A DNA stretch of 5,699 nt from Bacillota bacterium (GTDB taxonomy: Bacteria > Bacillota > Sulfobacillia > RBS10-35). The notes under the pieces are model-generated. The model was not told the DNA's origin and ran no database searches. It worked only from the letters and a program-made list of their open reading frames with translations. This document shows positions 5,695-5,699 of the stretch, piece after piece. Each line of letters opens with the position of its first letter. The stretch's first letter is position 1. Location of the stretch: assembly GCA_029960865.1 (NCBI GenBank), contig JASBVX010000103.1, forward strand, positions 1 to 5,699, written 5' to 3'. Made by a program: the position numbers and the translations under genes.

Positions 5695-5699
5695 CGCCA

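Overview
The window is about 60% GC by eye. It is densely packed with five protein genes and shows no RNA genes, insertion sequences, CRISPR arrays or long repeats. A bacterial DivIVA protein, strong GGAGG-type ribosome binding sites, TTG/GTG/ATG start use, a sigma-A-like promoter and a hexameric-type glutamate dehydrogenase together suggest a moderately high-GC Gram-positive bacterium. A thermophilic member of the Bacillota is my best guess. This is inference: no ribosomal or otherwise diagnostic marker gene is present.

Left arm (36-2335, minus strand). A 14-helix drug/proton antiporter of the EmrB/QacA (DHA2) family starts from a TTG codon. Downstream in the same direction lies a winged-helix regulator whose C-terminal helical domain I do not recognise. 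The regulator has its own probable sigma-A promoter in the 116-bp gap after the pump gene. It may therefore be transcribed both from the pump transcript and independently.

Middle (2415-4412, plus strand). A 79-bp divergent intergenic region separates the pump gene from a tight three-gene operon. Gene one is a CpaE/MinD-like ATPase with a degenerate receiver domain at its N-terminus. Gene two is a DivIVA-domain coiled-coil protein whose start lies 62 nt inside gene one. Gene three is a 101-residue protein with two predicted membrane helices, starting 23 nt after divIVA. This is the most interesting part of the window. A MinD-type positioning ATPase, a polar/curvature-sensing scaffold and a small membrane protein are translationally linked, with no pilus (tad/flp) or min genes visible beside them. 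A role in polar positioning or envelope growth is an inference.

Right arm (4414 to the right edge, minus strand). A glutamate dehydrogenase with all key catalytic residues converges on the operon. The two stop codons are separated by one base, so any terminator must lie inside coding sequence; a weak hairpin at 4392-4408 is the only candidate seen. The dehydrogenase is essentially complete, but its true start may lie just outside the window.
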